DNA from: Nostoc sp. CHAB 5834
GTDB taxonomy: Bacteria > Cyanobacteriota > Cyanobacteriia > Cyanobacteriales > Nostocaceae
DNA length: 64,000 nt
Direction of reading: 5' to 3'
Assembly: GCA_020829485.1 (NCBI GenBank)
Contig: JAIVFU010000018.1
Location: 38,737 to 102,736 of the forward strand
The notes below the pieces were generated by a model. It ran no database searches and was not told where the DNA came from. It saw only the letters and a list, made by a program, of their open reading frames with translations. Position numbers and translations under genes: made by a program. Below are positions 52,008 to 61,214 of the stretch, in pieces; the first letter of the stretch is position 1, and the number at the start of each line of letters is the position of its first letter.

Positions 52008-52161
52008 AAATTTCACCCCTGTGTTACGGCATTCTGCAATATAGCTTTGAAGTTTAGGCTGTTGTATCAGTAAAATTATCAATCCTAACAAGTAGACTGA
52101 AATAGGATTATCGATTTATCATTGATGATCGTGAGATTTTTTTAAGCAGACACCAAAGACT

Positions 52162-52524
52162 ATGAATGCTCAAGAGATTATCCGCTCGATTGAAGCGGAA
52201 CAGATAAAATCGAATCTGCCCGACATTTATGTGGGCGACACCGTAAAAGTCGGAGTCAAAATCAAGGAAGGCGAAAAGTACCGCGTACAACCCTACGAGG
52301 GAGTAGTGATTGCCAAGCGCAACGGTGGCATCAACGAAACCATTACAGTTCGTAAGGTTTTTCAAGGTGTCGGTGTTGAGCGCGTATTTCTTTTGCATTC
52401 TCCCCGGATTGACAGCATCAAAGTATTACGTCGTGGTAAGGTACGCCGTGCTAAACTGTATTATCTCCGCGATCGCGTAGGTAAGGCAACCCGGATCAAG
52501 CAACGGTTTGACCGCCCTTTGTGA
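52162..52524 (+). CDS. rplS: 50S ribosomal protein L19
   Basis: This 120-residue protein has the L19 features [40 protein letters not shown] and [21 protein letters not shown]19 sits at the 30S-50S interface. It precedes tRNA-Trp and secE on the same strand, an arrangement common in cyanobacteria. Confidence 0.98.
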   Translation: MNAQEIIRSIEAEQIKSNLPDIYVGDTVKVGVKIKEGEKYRVQPYEGVVIAKRNGGINETITVRKVFQGVGVERVFLLHSPRIDSIKVLRRGKVRRAKLYYLRDRVGKATRIKQRFDRPL

Positions 52525-52670
52525 TTCGTCCTTCAATAGTATGAGAGAAATCTTAAGCGGCATCTGCCGCTAACTTGTTTTCAAGGGCGAAATTGAGGTA
52601 TGATAAAAATCGCGTGTTGCGTTAAACTAAAATAGAGTTCAGCGCAATAACTCAATCAAAAACAGCTTGT

Positions 52671-52743
52671 GCGCTCTTAGTTCAGTTGGTAGAACGCAGG
52701 TCTCCAAAACCTGATGTCGGGGGTTCAAGTCCTCCAGGGCGCG
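52671..52743 (+). tRNA. tRNA-Trp (anticodon CCA)
   Basis: The cloverleaf is complete. Acceptor GCGCTCT pairs with AGGGCGC, with discriminator G. The anticodon stem CAGGT/ACCTG has loop CTCCAAA, giving CCA. The T arm is GGGGG/CTCC-like with TTCAAGT. CCA is not encoded. It lies between rplS and secE. Confidence 0.95.
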
Positions 52744-53045
52744 CTCAAGAGCAAAAAACAAAGCCCGAAATAATTACGCGGCTGCTATATTAGCAGTTAG
52801 CGCTAATAATTTCGGGTAAACTTATTGTATTTGTAGTTATTTTGCTTTGAGTAAGTAAAATAGAGTCGAAACTGCAAACCTGGATGACCAAATTTTAGAT
52901 TTTAAATTTTAAATTTTGGATTGACAAAAATCAAATGTACAACCCAAAATCTCGAAGTTGAGTGCCTTTGCCTTAAAGCATGAGGTAAATCTAAAATCCA
53001 AAATCCAAAATCCAAAATTGAGTGACAAACGGGGGATAAGGGGTC

Positions 53046-53267
53046 GTGGCCAAAAAAAGTGAAGCAGAATTGCCAGAAACCACAAACGGGTTTAGCTTTA
53101 ACAACTTCATACAGGGAACCAAAGAAGAACTTGAAAAAGTCGTTTGGCCTAGTCGGAAACAGATAGTGAGCGAATCTGCTGCTGTGTTGTTAATGGTTAC
53201 ACTCTCGGCATCTTTGATATACTTGGTCGATGGATTGTTTGCTTGGGCAGCTAAACAGGTGTTCTGA
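53046..53267 (+). CDS. secE: Preprotein translocase subunit SecE
   Basis: This 73-residue protein starts at GTG 53046. The conserved amphipathic region is FIQGTKEELEKVVWPSRKQI, followed by one membrane helix (AAVLLMVTLSASLIYLVDGL). SecE clamps SecY in the translocon. Its stop overlaps the nusG start (TGATG), so the two are translationally coupled. Confidence 0.97.
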   Translation: MAKKSEAELPETTNGFSFNNFIQGTKEELEKVVWPSRKQIVSESAAVLLMVTLSASLIYLVDGLFAWAAKQVF

Positions 53268-53908
53268 TGACTTTTGCAACAGACGAACCGCGCAACTCAA
53301 TGTTGCAGTCGGAGGAAACAGGAGAAACAGCAGAAGCAGCGTCAAAAGAAGCACGCTGGTATGCAGTGCAAGTAGCCTCAGGCTGTGAAAAGCGTGTAAA
53401 GACTAACTTAGAGCAACGCATTCAAACTTTTGATGTAGCCGACAAAATTGTTCAGGTAGAAATTCCGCAAACGCCGGCGGTGAAAATTCGCAAAGACGGC
53501 AGTCGCCAGCATACAGAAGAAAAAGTTTTCCCTGGCTATGTGCTGGTGCGGATGATGATGGATGATGATACCTGGCAGGTGGTACGAAACACCTCTCATG
53601 TAATTAACTTTGTCGGTGCAGAACAAAAACGTGGTAGCAGCAAGGGTCGCGGTCATGTGAACCCCATACCGCTGAGTTCTTCAGAAGTCGAACGCATATT
53701 CAAACAAACCAGCGAACAAGAGCCGGTTCTCAAAATTGACATGGCTACTGGTGATAAGATAATGGTGCTTTCTGGCCCATTTAAAGATTTTGAAGGCGAG
53801 GTAATTGAAGTTTCTCCAGAACGGAGTAAACTTAAAGCCTTGCTATCAATTTTCGGCAGGGATACACCAGTAGAATTGGAATTTAATCAGGTAGAGAAAC
53901 AGAGTTAA
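53267..53908 (+). CDS. nusG: Transcription termination/antitermination factor NusG
   Basis: The protein has 213 residues. The N-terminal NGN domain begins ARWYAVQVASGCEKRVKTNL and includes VFPGYVLVRMMMDD; the C-terminal KOW domain contains KIMVLSGPFKDFEGEV. The first about 25 residues are an acidic extension. It links RNA polymerase with Rho or the ribosome. It is cotranscribed with secE and probably with rplK 6 bp downstream. Confidence 0.98.
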   Translation: MTFATDEPRNSMLQSEETGETAEAASKEARWYAVQVASGCEKRVKTNLEQRIQTFDVADKIVQVEIPQTPAVKIRKDGSRQHTEEKVFPGYVLVRMMMDDDTWQVVRNTSHVINFVGAEQKRGSSKGRGHVNPIPLSSSEVERIFKQTSEQEPVLKIDMATGDKIMVLSGPFKDFEGEVIEVSPERSKLKALLSIFGRDTPVELEFNQVEKQS

Positions 53909-53914
53909 ATACAA

Positions 53915-54340
53915 ATGGCGAAGAAAGTAGTGGCGGTCATTAAACTGGCCCTGAATGCTGGAAAAGCCAACCCAGCACCGCCAGTTGGGCCCGCCTTGGG
54001 TCAACATGGCGTTAACATCATGATGTTCTGCAAAGAGTACAACGCCAAAACAGCAGACCAAGCTGGAATGGTGATACCTGTAGAAATCTCGGTTTTTGAA
54101 GACCGGAGTTTTACATTTGTCCTCAAAACGCCACCAGCATCAGTGCTGATTCGGAAGGCGGCGAAAGTTGAAAAAGGCTCGAATGAACCCAACAAAAAGA
54201 AGGTTGGGTCAATTAGCAAAGCCCAATTGCAAGAAATAGCCCAAACGAAACTCCCCGACCTTAATGCCAACGACATAGACGCGGCAATGAAGATTGTGGC
54301 AGGAACGGCTAAAAACATGGGTGTAACAATCACGGATTAG
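53915..54340 (+). CDS. rplK: 50S ribosomal protein L11
   Basis: This 141-residue protein has usual length. It begins [20 protein letters not shown], with [20 protein letters not shown] and the C-terminal rRNA-binding part ending [10 protein letters not shown]. It is part of the GTPase-associated centre of the large subunit. Confidence 0.98.
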   Translation: MAKKVVAVIKLALNAGKANPAPPVGPALGQHGVNIMMFCKEYNAKTADQAGMVIPVEISVFEDRSFTFVLKTPPASVLIRKAAKVEKGSNEPNKKKVGSISKAQLQEIAQTKLPDLNANDIDAAMKIVAGTAKNMGVTITD

Positions 54341-54474
54341 TCATTGGTCATTAGTTATTAGTCATTGGTCATTAGTGAATAACAAAGGACAAAGGACAAA
54401 GGACAAATGACAAAGGACAAACAACAAATTATCGGGGGAGAGGCGAAGCTTCGGAATTACCCCAGGAGAACAAA
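54341..54474 (+). repeat. Heptanucleotide repeats between rplK and rplA
   Basis: TCATTGG/TCATTAG units are followed by ACAAAGG/ACAAATG units (54338-54425), then the rplA ribosome site (CAGGAG). The array can fold into a long imperfect hairpin because the two halves are nearly complementary. Confidence 0.65.
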
Positions 54475-55188
54475 ATGCCAAAAATATCGCGTCGTTTGCA
54501 AGGACTGCAAGCAAAAGTAGAAGAAAAAGATTATCAACCTTTAGAGGCTTTAGCCCTTCTCAAAGACACAGCAACAGCTAAATTTGTTGAAGCTGCGGAA
54601 GCGCATATCCGGTTGGGAATCGACCCTAAGTATACAGACCAGCAGTTGCGGACAACGGTAGCATTGCCCAAAGGTACAGGACAAATCGTCCGGGTGGCGG
54701 TGATTGCCAGAGGCGAAAAAGTCAACGAAGCAAGCAACGCTGGTGCTGATATAGTCGGTTCAGAAGAACTGATTGACGAAATCCAAAAAGGTAGAATGGA
54801 TTTTGACAAGCTGATTGCCACACCCGATGTGATGCCACAGGTGGCAAAGCTGGGTAAATTGCTTGGGCCGCGTGGTTTAATGCCATCGCCCAAAGGTGGA
54901 ACCGTAACATTTGATTTAGGAAGTGCGATCGCAGAATTCAAAGCTGGTAAATTAGAATTCCGAGCTGATCGAACTGGCATTGTCCATGTTATGTTTGGTA
55001 AGACAACATTCTCGCCTGAAGATTTGTTAGTCAACCTGAAGGCATTGCAGGAGACGATTGACCGTAACCGTCCTTCAGGGGCTAAAGGTCGTTATTGGCG
55101 CACATTTTATGTGTCAGCCACAATGGGGCCATCGATTAAAATTGATGTCACCGCCCTACGAGATTTGAAACTGAGCGAAGCTGGTTAA
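54475..55188 (+). CDS. rplA: 50S ribosomal protein L1
   Basis: This 237-residue protein has the L1 motif region [20 protein letters not shown] and [21 protein letters not shown]1 forms the mobile stalk near the E site and, in other bacteria, represses its own operon by binding mRNA. The start at ATG 54475 follows AGGAG. Confidence 0.98.
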   Translation: MPKISRRLQGLQAKVEEKDYQPLEALALLKDTATAKFVEAAEAHIRLGIDPKYTDQQLRTTVALPKGTGQIVRVAVIARGEKVNEASNAGADIVGSEELIDEIQKGRMDFDKLIATPDVMPQVAKLGKLLGPRGLMPSPKGGTVTFDLGSAIAEFKAGKLEFRADRTGIVHVMFGKTTFSPEDLLVNLKALQETIDRNRPSGAKGRYWRTFYVSATMGPSIKIDVTALRDLKLSEAG

Positions 55189-55262
55189 TTTTTAGTCATT
55201 AGTCCTTAGTCATCAGTCATTTGTAAAGGCAAAGGACAAAGGACAAATGACAAATGACAAAA
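55189..55262 (+). repeat. Heptanucleotide repeats before the L10 leader
   Basis: TCATTAG/TCCTTAG/TCATCAG units are followed by ACAAAGG/ACAAATG units. This is the same type as the rplK-rplA spacer array. Confidence 0.6.
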
Positions 55263-55270
55263 TTAAATAG

Positions 55271-55420
55271 GCAAAGCCGGAGACAGCAGGTGCTAATAGC
55301 TTAAATATCCTGCCGAGGTTAAAACTCTAATAGTCAGAATTACCACCCATAAAAAAAGGTGTGATAACTATGGCGTTAAGAGTCTTAATACTCAACCCCG
55401 GCTAGATTAGCTGGGGTTTG
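55271..55420 (+). promoter_or_regulatory. L10 leader (ribosomal protein autoregulatory RNA) with attenuator-like hairpin
   Basis: The sequence GCAAAGCCGGAGACAGCAGG, then TGCTAATAGC and TCCTGCCGAGGTT, is the characteristic core of the L10 leader, which binds the L10(L12)4 complex. Downstream, AACCCCGGCTA (55394-55404) and TAGCTGGGGTT (55408-55418) form a stable hairpin that could attenuate transcription into rplJ. It lies 75 nt before rplJ. Confidence 0.8.
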
Positions 55421-55494
55421 TTGTTTGGGTTCAGATTTAGAAGAAACGTACAAATAGGGCACTTCACCGATTATTTTAAGGAGGTGAGATTGGA

Positions 55495-56076
55495 ATGGGT
55501 AGAACACTAGAAAATAAAAAAGAGATAGTAGCTGACCTCAAAGAAACTTTGAGTCAGTCAACTCTGGCACTGGTAATTGATTATCAGGGGCTAACAGTTT
55601 CAGAAATCACAGACTTACGGCGGCGGTTACGTCCCAGTGGCACTGTTTGTAAAGTGACGAAGAACACCCTAATGGGCATTGCCATTAAAGATGATGAAAA
55701 ATGGCAGCCTATGTCGGAATTGCTCAACGGTTCTTCCGCCTTTTTGCTGGTAAAAGAAGATTTTTCATCGGCAATTAAGGCTTACCAAGAGTTCCAAAAA
55801 GTCAGCAAGAAGACAGAACTTCGTGGTGGTGTACTGGAAGGTCGCCTACTCAAAGAACCTGATGTCAAGGTACTGGGAGACTTGCCATCTAAGGAACAAC
55901 TCATCGCTCAAATTGCTGGGGCTATCAACGCCTTGGCTACCAAGATTGCTGTGGGTATCAACGAAGTTCCTGGTTCACTGGCTCGTGCTTTGCAGGCTGT
56001 GGCCGACCAAGAGCAAAGTGGTGGTAGCACCGAAACTGTTGCTGAAGCTGATAGCACCGAAACTGCTGCTGAATAG
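55495..56076 (+). CDS. rplJ: 50S ribosomal protein L10
   Basis: This 193-residue protein begins MGRTLENKKEIVADLKETLS and contains ALVIDYQGLTVSEITDLRRR. The C-terminal helices bind L7/L12. The last about 17 residues are a Ser/Thr/Glu repeat (STETVAEADSTETAAE), a small internal duplication. A strong AAGGAGGTGAG site lies upstream. It is likely regulated by the L10 leader. Confidence 0.98.
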   Translation: MGRTLENKKEIVADLKETLSQSTLALVIDYQGLTVSEITDLRRRLRPSGTVCKVTKNTLMGIAIKDDEKWQPMSELLNGSSAFLLVKEDFSSAIKAYQEFQKVSKKTELRGGVLEGRLLKEPDVKVLGDLPSKEQLIAQIAGAINALATKIAVGINEVPGSLARALQAVADQEQSGGSTETVAEADSTETAAE

Positions 56077-56159
56077 ACTTTATGGTTCATCAGTCAACAG
56101 TTAAAAGCTAATGACTAATGACTAATAAATAATCAATCAAAATTAGAGGAGTTATATCA

Positions 56160-56552
56160 ATGTCTGCTGCAACCGATAACATTTTAGAAGAACTAAAAAA
56201 ACTGTCTTTGTTGGAAGCTTCTGAGTTAGTTAAGCAAATTGAAGAAGCTTTTGGCGTGAGTGCTGCTGCACCCGTTGGCGGCATGATGATGATGCCTGGT
56301 GCTGGTGGTGCTGCTCCTGCTGAGGAAGTTGTTGAGCAAACCGAGTTTGAAGTGATTCTCGAATCAGTACCAGCTGATAAGAAGATTGCCGTGCTGAAGA
56401 TTGTCCGGGAATTGACCGGTTTGGGTCTGAAAGAAGCGAAAGACTTGGTAGAAGCTGCGCCCAAGGCAGTTAAAGAAGGTCTTGCTAAGGATGCTGCTGA
56501 AGATGCTAAGAAGCGCATCGAAGAAGCTGGCGGTAAGGTGACTGTTAAGTAG
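56160..56552 (+). CDS. rplL: 50S ribosomal protein L7/L12
   Basis: The protein has 130 residues. The N-terminal dimerisation part is [20 protein letters not shown], the hinge is rich in Ala/Gly/Met and the C-terminal domain contains [20 protein letters not shown]. It forms the stalk that recruits translation factors. A ribosome site AGAGGAG precedes the ATG, and a strong terminator follows at 56581. Confidence 0.98.
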   Translation: MSAATDNILEELKKLSLLEASELVKQIEEAFGVSAAAPVGGMMMMPGAGGAAPAEEVVEQTEFEVILESVPADKKIAVLKIVRELTGLGLKEAKDLVEAAPKAVKEGLAKDAAEDAKKRIEEAGGKVTVK

Positions 56553-56580
56553 TCACAATTCTATTACCAGTTTTTTATTA

Positions 56581-56608
56581 AGGAGCCTAAGTTAGGCTCC
56601 TTTTTTTT
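56581..56608 (+). terminator. Rho-independent terminator of the rplJ-rplL operon
   Basis: AGGAGCCTA and TAGGCTCCT pair around AGT and are followed by a run of eight Ts. Confidence 0.92.
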
Positions 56609-56703
56609 GGATTTTTCTTCAATGTAAACTGTATAGCATTCCCTCAATCTTTGCACTCTCCACATCTAGTGGTTCATGTCATTAATTTTGAGGGTGAAGA
56701 AGT

Positions 56704-56755
56704 TTGTAGTAAGGACTTTAGTCCTGGATTTTTAAGCACTTCAGTGCTTACTACG
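56704..56755. repeat. TAGTAAGGACTTTAG palindromic repeat, copy 2
   Basis: GTAGTAAGGACTTTAGTCCT on the left and AGCACTTCAGTGCTTACTAC on the right form a partly degenerate hairpin of the same family as 10323-10373. Confidence 0.5.
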
Positions 56756-56812
56756 AACCAAGCAAAATTAATGGGACAGACCACTAGTGCCGCGATCGCA
56801 GCTACTATATTT

Positions 56813-57052
56813 CTATACCTGTTCATAAGCAGCAATAAAATCATCCCGTGATATACCCGATTGAGTGCAGATACTTCTGAGGGTAGAACCTTTGATCAGT
56901 TTATGATTTGGCAAAGTTAAAGGAGTAGTTGTGCCATCGGGATTTTGTCTAATCATAGAAATATGCTCTTTTTCTCTGACTATTGCAAATCCAAAACCCT
57001 CAAGCGCTTTAATTACTTTTGATTTAGGAGCATCAACAGGAAACCTTGCCAT
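56813..57052 (-). CDS. hicA: HicA type II toxin (mRNA interferase)
   Basis: This 79-residue double-stranded-RNA-binding-fold protein has a HicA pattern: VIKALEGFGFAIVREKEHIS, with the catalytic histidine in the EKEHISMIR segment, and TLPNHKLIKGSTLRSICTQS. HicA cuts mRNA and is neutralised by HicB. The start ATG at 57052 shares one base with the hicB stop, so the two are translationally coupled. Here the antitoxin gene comes first. Confidence 0.88.
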   Translation of the reverse strand: MARFPVDAPKSKVIKALEGFGFAIVREKEHISMIRQNPDGTTTPLTLPNHKLIKGSTLRSICTQSGISRDDFIAAYEQV

Positions 57053-57270
57053 TATATGCTTGCTTCTGCGACAAAAGCTTCGAGTATTGAGGATTCAGAT
57101 TCTAGTACCGATTCTCCAAAAGTTTCGACATGAAATAAAATAGCCGAACGCACATCATTTAGAGCTTCTTCATAAGTGTCACCTTCACCAACTACAACCC
57201 CTTGAATACCTAAAGGATAAGCAACATATCCATCAGGGTGCTTTTCCACAATGATTTTGATATTTTTCAC
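57052..57270 (-). CDS. hicB: HicB-type antitoxin
   Basis: This 72-residue protein has the partly degraded RNase H-like fold of HicB: KIIVEKHPDGYVAYPLGIQG, then VVVGEGDTYEEALNDVRSAI. It is short and lacks the C-terminal DNA-binding domain of longer HicB proteins, so autoregulation may rely on another factor. It is the upstream gene of the hicBA pair. Confidence 0.85.
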   Translation of the reverse strand: MKNIKIIVEKHPDGYVAYPLGIQGVVVGEGDTYEEALNDVRSAILFHVETFGESVLESESSILEAFVAEASI

Positions 57271-57526
57271 AGTTACTTCTCCTAAATTAATTTGACATCC
57301 AAAAGACAGCTAAAGCATTAGACCTCGTACCCCAACCAGACGTTTAAATTCTCCATTGGACAGTCGCTTTGTTTGTTCGTATCGCATTGGTTAAGTCAAT
57401 TCATCTTAAAACCCTCTACTTCTTTACCATAAAATAATTCTGCAAGAGGTCTAATGAAGCATTAGGAGAATCTGCGGAAATTAAGTTGTTACTGTAATCT
57501 GAACAATCTCAAATTATACTTTTACT

Positions 57527-58360
57527 ATGACTTCTTCTCCGCACTATATTCCTCAATCTGATCCTCCGCTTCCTCCTTGGGAAACTCTACCAACGATGTA
57601 TGATTTACCAAGTGATAACCCAGAGGAACCAGGCTTGCCAGACGATTTTCACTTTTTACAACCCTTACTTTTATACTTAACTTTTCAGCCCATTAACTGG
57701 AATCCCGAACTAGTTTACAGTGCGGCTGACCTTAATCTCTACTATGATTTACAGCATCCTTTGTGGTATAAACGCCCAGATTGGTTTGGTGTAGTAGGTG
57801 TAGGAAAATTATATAAAGGGCAAGACTTGCGGTTAAGTTATGTAACTTGGCAAGAACCAGCAAATCCCTTTGTGGTTGTTGAGTTATTATCTCCAGGTAC
57901 GGAAGACGAAGATTTAGGCACAAGAAGAGAAAGTGCAGCAGATAAACCTCCTAGCAAATGGGAAGTTTATGAGCGAATTTTGCGGATTCCTTACTATGTT
58001 GTATTTAGTCGCTACACTAATGAACTTCGGGCTTTTCACTTAGTTGGTGGTCACTATGAACCCATGAACTTGACTAATGGATACCTACTAATGCCAGAGA
58101 TAGATTTAAGTTTAGGCTTATGGCAAGGTTCATTTCGAGATATTGAAAGGTTGTGGTTGAGGTGGTTCACTTTGGCGGGAGAATTAATTCCCGCACCCAC
58201 AGAGGAAGCTGCTGCCGCAACTGAACGAGCTATGATTGCTGAACAAGAAGCTACAGAAGCTAAACAAGAAGCTGCTCAAGCTAAACGAAAAGCAGAACAA
58301 TTAGCAGAACGTTTGCGTCAGTTAGGCGTGAATCCTGATGAACTAGATGAATTATTGTAG
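57527..58360 (+). CDS. Uma2-family PD-(D/E)XK nuclease-fold protein
   Basis: This 277-residue protein has the Uma2 core GVVGVGKLYKGQDLRLSYVT, then WQEPANPFVVVELLSPGTED, and KWEVYERILRIPYYVVFSRY. This places the acidic and VELLSP motifs of the nuclease fold. The C-terminus (about 220-277) is an Ala/Glu/Lys/Gln coiled coil (TEAKQEAAQAKRKAEQLAER). Such proteins are very numerous in filamentous cyanobacteria; their targets are unknown. It stands alone. Confidence 0.88.
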   Translation: MTSSPHYIPQSDPPLPPWETLPTMYDLPSDNPEEPGLPDDFHFLQPLLLYLTFQPINWNPELVYSAADLNLYYDLQHPLWYKRPDWFGVVGVGKLYKGQDLRLSYVTWQEPANPFVVVELLSPGTEDEDLGTRRESAADKPPSKWEVYERILRIPYYVVFSRYTNELRAFHLVGGHYEPMNLTNGYLLMPEIDLSLGLWQGSFRDIERLWLRWFTLAGELIPAPTEEAAAATERAMIAEQEATEAKQEAAQAKRKAEQLAERLRQLGVNPDELDELL

Positions 58361-58970
58361 CTTCAGGAGTCTTTTTTTATACATAGCATCATTTTCTGCT
58401 GTTGAGGAATCACCTGTACTGAAAACTTTGATAGCCGATGCCGAAGCAGCTATCTCTTAACGATATTAGCTCTCAGAAAGATTAATTTTTGAGAGCAATA
58501 TCTACGACGGGCTGCGCTAACGCATATCAGCACTTGAAATACATATAATAATTTCTTCGGCAAGTCTATAGCAACCTCAGTTTTTCTGAGAAACTATTAT
58601 ATTACGCTATATCCTTACTGTTCAAAGCTCAGTGCCAATTGAATTACTAGAGGTAAAATGTGGTTCATCTGCAAATCCAAAAGGCGATGCCCAGAGCAGT
58701 CGCAGAGATTACCGCAGACTCTGATTATATTCCGGCTGCTAAAATACGTAAGTATGAGTAGTATGATCGAACTACTCAGGTAAAAATTGTCTATATTGTC
58801 TATTTGGTAACACAAGACCGTCGAAAGATTGTAGAAGAGTGTATTTCCTTGTCTTGACAGTGATGCTAATCTCAATTTTAAGGATGTTATAAGCCAATAT
58901 CTGCTAGAGTTTCTGACTTTCAGCAAACTGAATAATTTATCAATAATAAAATCGCAAGGAGTGCGATGAG
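58361..58970. other. 610-bp intergenic region with one hairpin
   Basis: GCTCTCA and TGAGAGC (about 58471-58496) form a perfect short stem around an AT-rich loop. A 120-codon reverse ORF (58615-58977) is not protein-like. No gene is supported; the kinase promoter lies here. Confidence 0.4.
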
Positions 58971-60221
58971 ATGTCACAGTCCCATATCACAAGACCAGAA
59001 ATAGCTGCTGGAACTCTAATCGATAATCGCTATATTATCCAAAAACTTCTGGGACAGGGAGGATTGGGGCGAACTTACTTGGCCTTTGACACTCGTCGGT
59101 TTAATGAAGCTTGTGTTCTCAAGGAGTTTGCGCCCATTGGCACAGGGGAGAGTGGGCTGGAACAATATCGCAACTTGTTTAAACGAGAGGCAAAAATTCT
59201 TCATCAATTGCAACATCCTCAAATTCCCAAGTTTTTAGCTTGTTTTGAAGGAGATGGTCGGTTATTCCTAGTACAAGAGTATGTTGACGGTAAAACATAT
59301 TCCAGGCTGCTGGGAGAACTTCAACGTCAAGGAAGAAACTTTTCCCAAGAGGAAGTTATAGAGTGGCTAAAAAATCTGCTACCTGTTTTGGAATATGTTC
59401 ACCAGCACAACATTATCCATCGAGATATTTCGCCTGATAATATTATGTTACCTGATGGCAAGGATCTGCCAGTGCTGATTGATTTCGGTGTAGGCAAGCA
59501 AATTACTGACATAAATGAAGGTAGAAGTTCTAACAACCAGGTGACCTTTGTTGGCAAAATGTCCCTTGTCGGCAAAGTAGGGTATGCTCCCCGCGAACAG
59601 ATTAGCTTGGGTTTATGTTCCCCCTGTAGTGACCTTTATGCTTTGGGGGTAACAGCTATTGTACTACTTACAGGTAGAGATCCATCTTTACTAATGGATC
59701 AATATTCCTTAGAGTGGAACTGGCGTTATTATACCTATGTTACTGATGGGTTCGCTCAAGTACTCGATCAAATGTTGGCAGATAGACCTAACAAGCGATA
59801 CCAAACAGCTAGGGAAGTTCTTATTGATTTAGAGCGGATTAGAGAACCAGAAGTGGTAATGTCTCCTGCAATCATGCTTGATGATTTGCCCCCCACCGTA
59901 TTTAATCCTGAATTTCAGGCTATGTCGCCAATATCGCAGTCATACAACCAACCTGGAGAAACAATTTTTAGTTCACCTACTTCACCGAGTATTCCGCAAA
60001 ATGAGCGAATTAAAGAACAGCAACCTTCGCTCCAACGATCATTTCTCAAACATTGTCAGCAAGAGTTAGCTTACCACATTGGGCCAATGGCAAATCTAGT
60101 TATGGAAGAAATATTAGATGAAAATCCTTACATTTCACCTGACCAATTTGTTGAACTCATAGCCAGGGAAATTCCTGATTTTCAAGCAGCTTTTGAATTC
60201 AAAAAAAGCTTATTTTTATAA
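58971..60221 (+). CDS. Hanks-type Ser/Thr protein kinase
   Basis: This 416-residue protein starts at ATG 58971 (AAGGAG upstream). The kinase domain covers residues about 21-285, with intact glycine loop LLGQGGLGRTYLAFD, invariant Lys in ACVLKEF, catalytic HRDISPDN at about 150-157 and DFGVGK at about 171. A Pro/Ser-rich linker follows. The C-terminal helical domain is FLKHCQQELAYHIGPMANLV, then MEEILDENPYISPDQFVELI, a short module I have not named but which seems a real domain. No membrane helix is present. The substrate is unknown. Confidence 0.92.
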   Translation: MSQSHITRPEIAAGTLIDNRYIIQKLLGQGGLGRTYLAFDTRRFNEACVLKEFAPIGTGESGLEQYRNLFKREAKILHQLQHPQIPKFLACFEGDGRLFLVQEYVDGKTYSRLLGELQRQGRNFSQEEVIEWLKNLLPVLEYVHQHNIIHRDISPDNIMLPDGKDLPVLIDFGVGKQITDINEGRSSNNQVTFVGKMSLVGKVGYAPREQISLGLCSPCSDLYALGVTAIVLLTGRDPSLLMDQYSLEWNWRYYTYVTDGFAQVLDQMLADRPNKRYQTAREVLIDLERIREPEVVMSPAIMLDDLPPTVFNPEFQAMSPISQSYNQPGETIFSSPTSPSIPQNERIKEQQPSLQRSFLKHCQQELAYHIGPMANLVMEEILDENPYISPDQFVELIAREIPDFQAAFEFKKSLFL

Positions 60222-60409
60222 ATATTTAGACCACCGTTCATTTAGAGATAATTTTGAATTGTTTAACTAATTCTCAAAGTTTAAGTAAAGATGTAACAAG
60301 TTGTTGTTGCAGAATATTAATGAATTAATTTTAATTACTGAAGCATCTTTGGATAACCACTATCAAAACCAAATCATTTATTGACCACTACTTTAATAAC
60401 AATGTCATT

Positions 60410-60547
60410 CAATACTGCGTAGGTTTTGAATATTCGCAGGTTGGGTTGAGGCAATGCGTTACCCAACAAACCCAGGAAAATGTTGGGTTTCGTTCCTCAA
60501 CCCAACCTACACATTTCTATTTTTTATGCAAAATCTACGCAGTATTG
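60410..60547. mobile_element. 138-bp non-autonomous element with 13-bp inverted ends and 10-bp target duplication
   Basis: CAATACTGCGTAG (60410-60422) and CTACGCAGTATTG (60535-60547) are perfect inverted ends. They are flanked by a direct repeat CAATGTCATT (60400-60409 and 60548-60557). The interior has AGGTTGGGTTGAGG with its complement. It has no ORF. The intact target duplication shows a genuine transposition event. Confidence 0.85.
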
Positions 60548-60669
60548 CAATGTCATTAACTAGATGAACTACAGATGTCCATTATATAAAGTTTTAAGGG
60601 TTTATAGTAAGGACTTTAGCGCTTAGAAAATAAGGACTAAAGTCATTACTACTAACTTGCAAATAAAAA

Positions 60670-60697
60670 ACAGGACTTACACAGATGTAAGTCTTGT
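60670..60697 (-). terminator. Terminator of the BON lipoprotein gene
   Basis: ACAGGACTTACA and TGTAAGTCTTGT pair (12 bp, one G-U) around CAGA. On the reverse strand a T-run follows. It lies 44 nt past the stop. Confidence 0.75.
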
Positions 60698-60740
60698 TTA
60701 GCTTTGATGCCAATGTTAACTCAGAGCTTCAGTTATTCTT

Positions 60741-61214
60741 TTATGGCATTTTTACAGCTTCAACTTTTGCTTCCAGCTTCACTGTCTTCACACCTTGAAC
60801 TTCTTTAGTTAAGGTTTCAGCTTTCTGGAGTTCTTCAGCAGAAGTTGCTGTGCCTTTGAGGATAATTTCACCCTCTTTGTTTTCAACTTGTAACTTATTA
60901 CCTGGTAAGGCTTTATTCAACCTTTCACTAACTTCAGTTTTCAAGTCGCTTTTAGCTTTTGTTGCTGCCGTTTTTTCAGAATCGGTTTTAACTTTAGTAT
61001 CTGTGCTAACTGCTAAAGGAGCCGTTTGTGTTCCGGGAATTTTGGCAGTAGTTTTATCCGCAGTTTTATTTATCTGAGAAGCTGGTGTTCCTGGTGCTTG
61101 AGCGGCTTCATTAGTAGTGCTAGGAGTTTCTGAACCAGTTTTAGGAGCCTCTTGGCAGCCAAAAGTACCAACTACCAAAATGCTACTAACTAGTAATAGA
61201 ATTAGCTTTTTCAT
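60741..61214 (-). CDS. BON-domain lipoprotein
   Basis: This 157-residue protein has the lipoprotein signal MKKLILLLVSSILVVGTFGC (Cys20). A Thr/Ala/Pro/Lys-rich linker of about 65 residues follows. The C-terminal BON domain (about 90-155) contains LKTEVSERLNKALPGNKLQV, EGEIILKGTATSAEEL and VQGVKTVKLEAKVEAV. BON domains bind phospholipid or help keep the envelope stable under stress. It is probably anchored in a membrane facing the periplasm. Confidence 0.88.
   Translation of the reverse strand: MKKLILLLVSSILVVGTFGCQEAPKTGSETPSTTNEAAQAPGTPASQINKTADKTTAKIPGTQTAPLAVSTDTKVKTDSEKTAATKAKSDLKTEVSERLNKALPGNKLQVENKEGEIILKGTATSAEELQKAETLTKEVQGVKTVKLEAKVEAVKMP

Larger units (their letters stand above)
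60222..60740. other. Repeat-rich intergenic region between convergent genes
   Basis: This holds the 60410-60547 element with its target duplication, a degenerate TAGTAAGGACTTTAG hairpin at about 60606-60655, and the BON-gene terminator at 60670-60697. Confidence 0.6.

Noticed and set aside
54534..55034. 166-codon reverse ORF opposite rplA
   Set aside because: Antisense shadow of a well-recognised ribosomal protein gene.
58615..58977. 120-codon reverse-strand ORF upstream of the second kinase
   Set aside because: Its composition is not protein-like and it overlaps the kinase start; no ribosome site or family motif.
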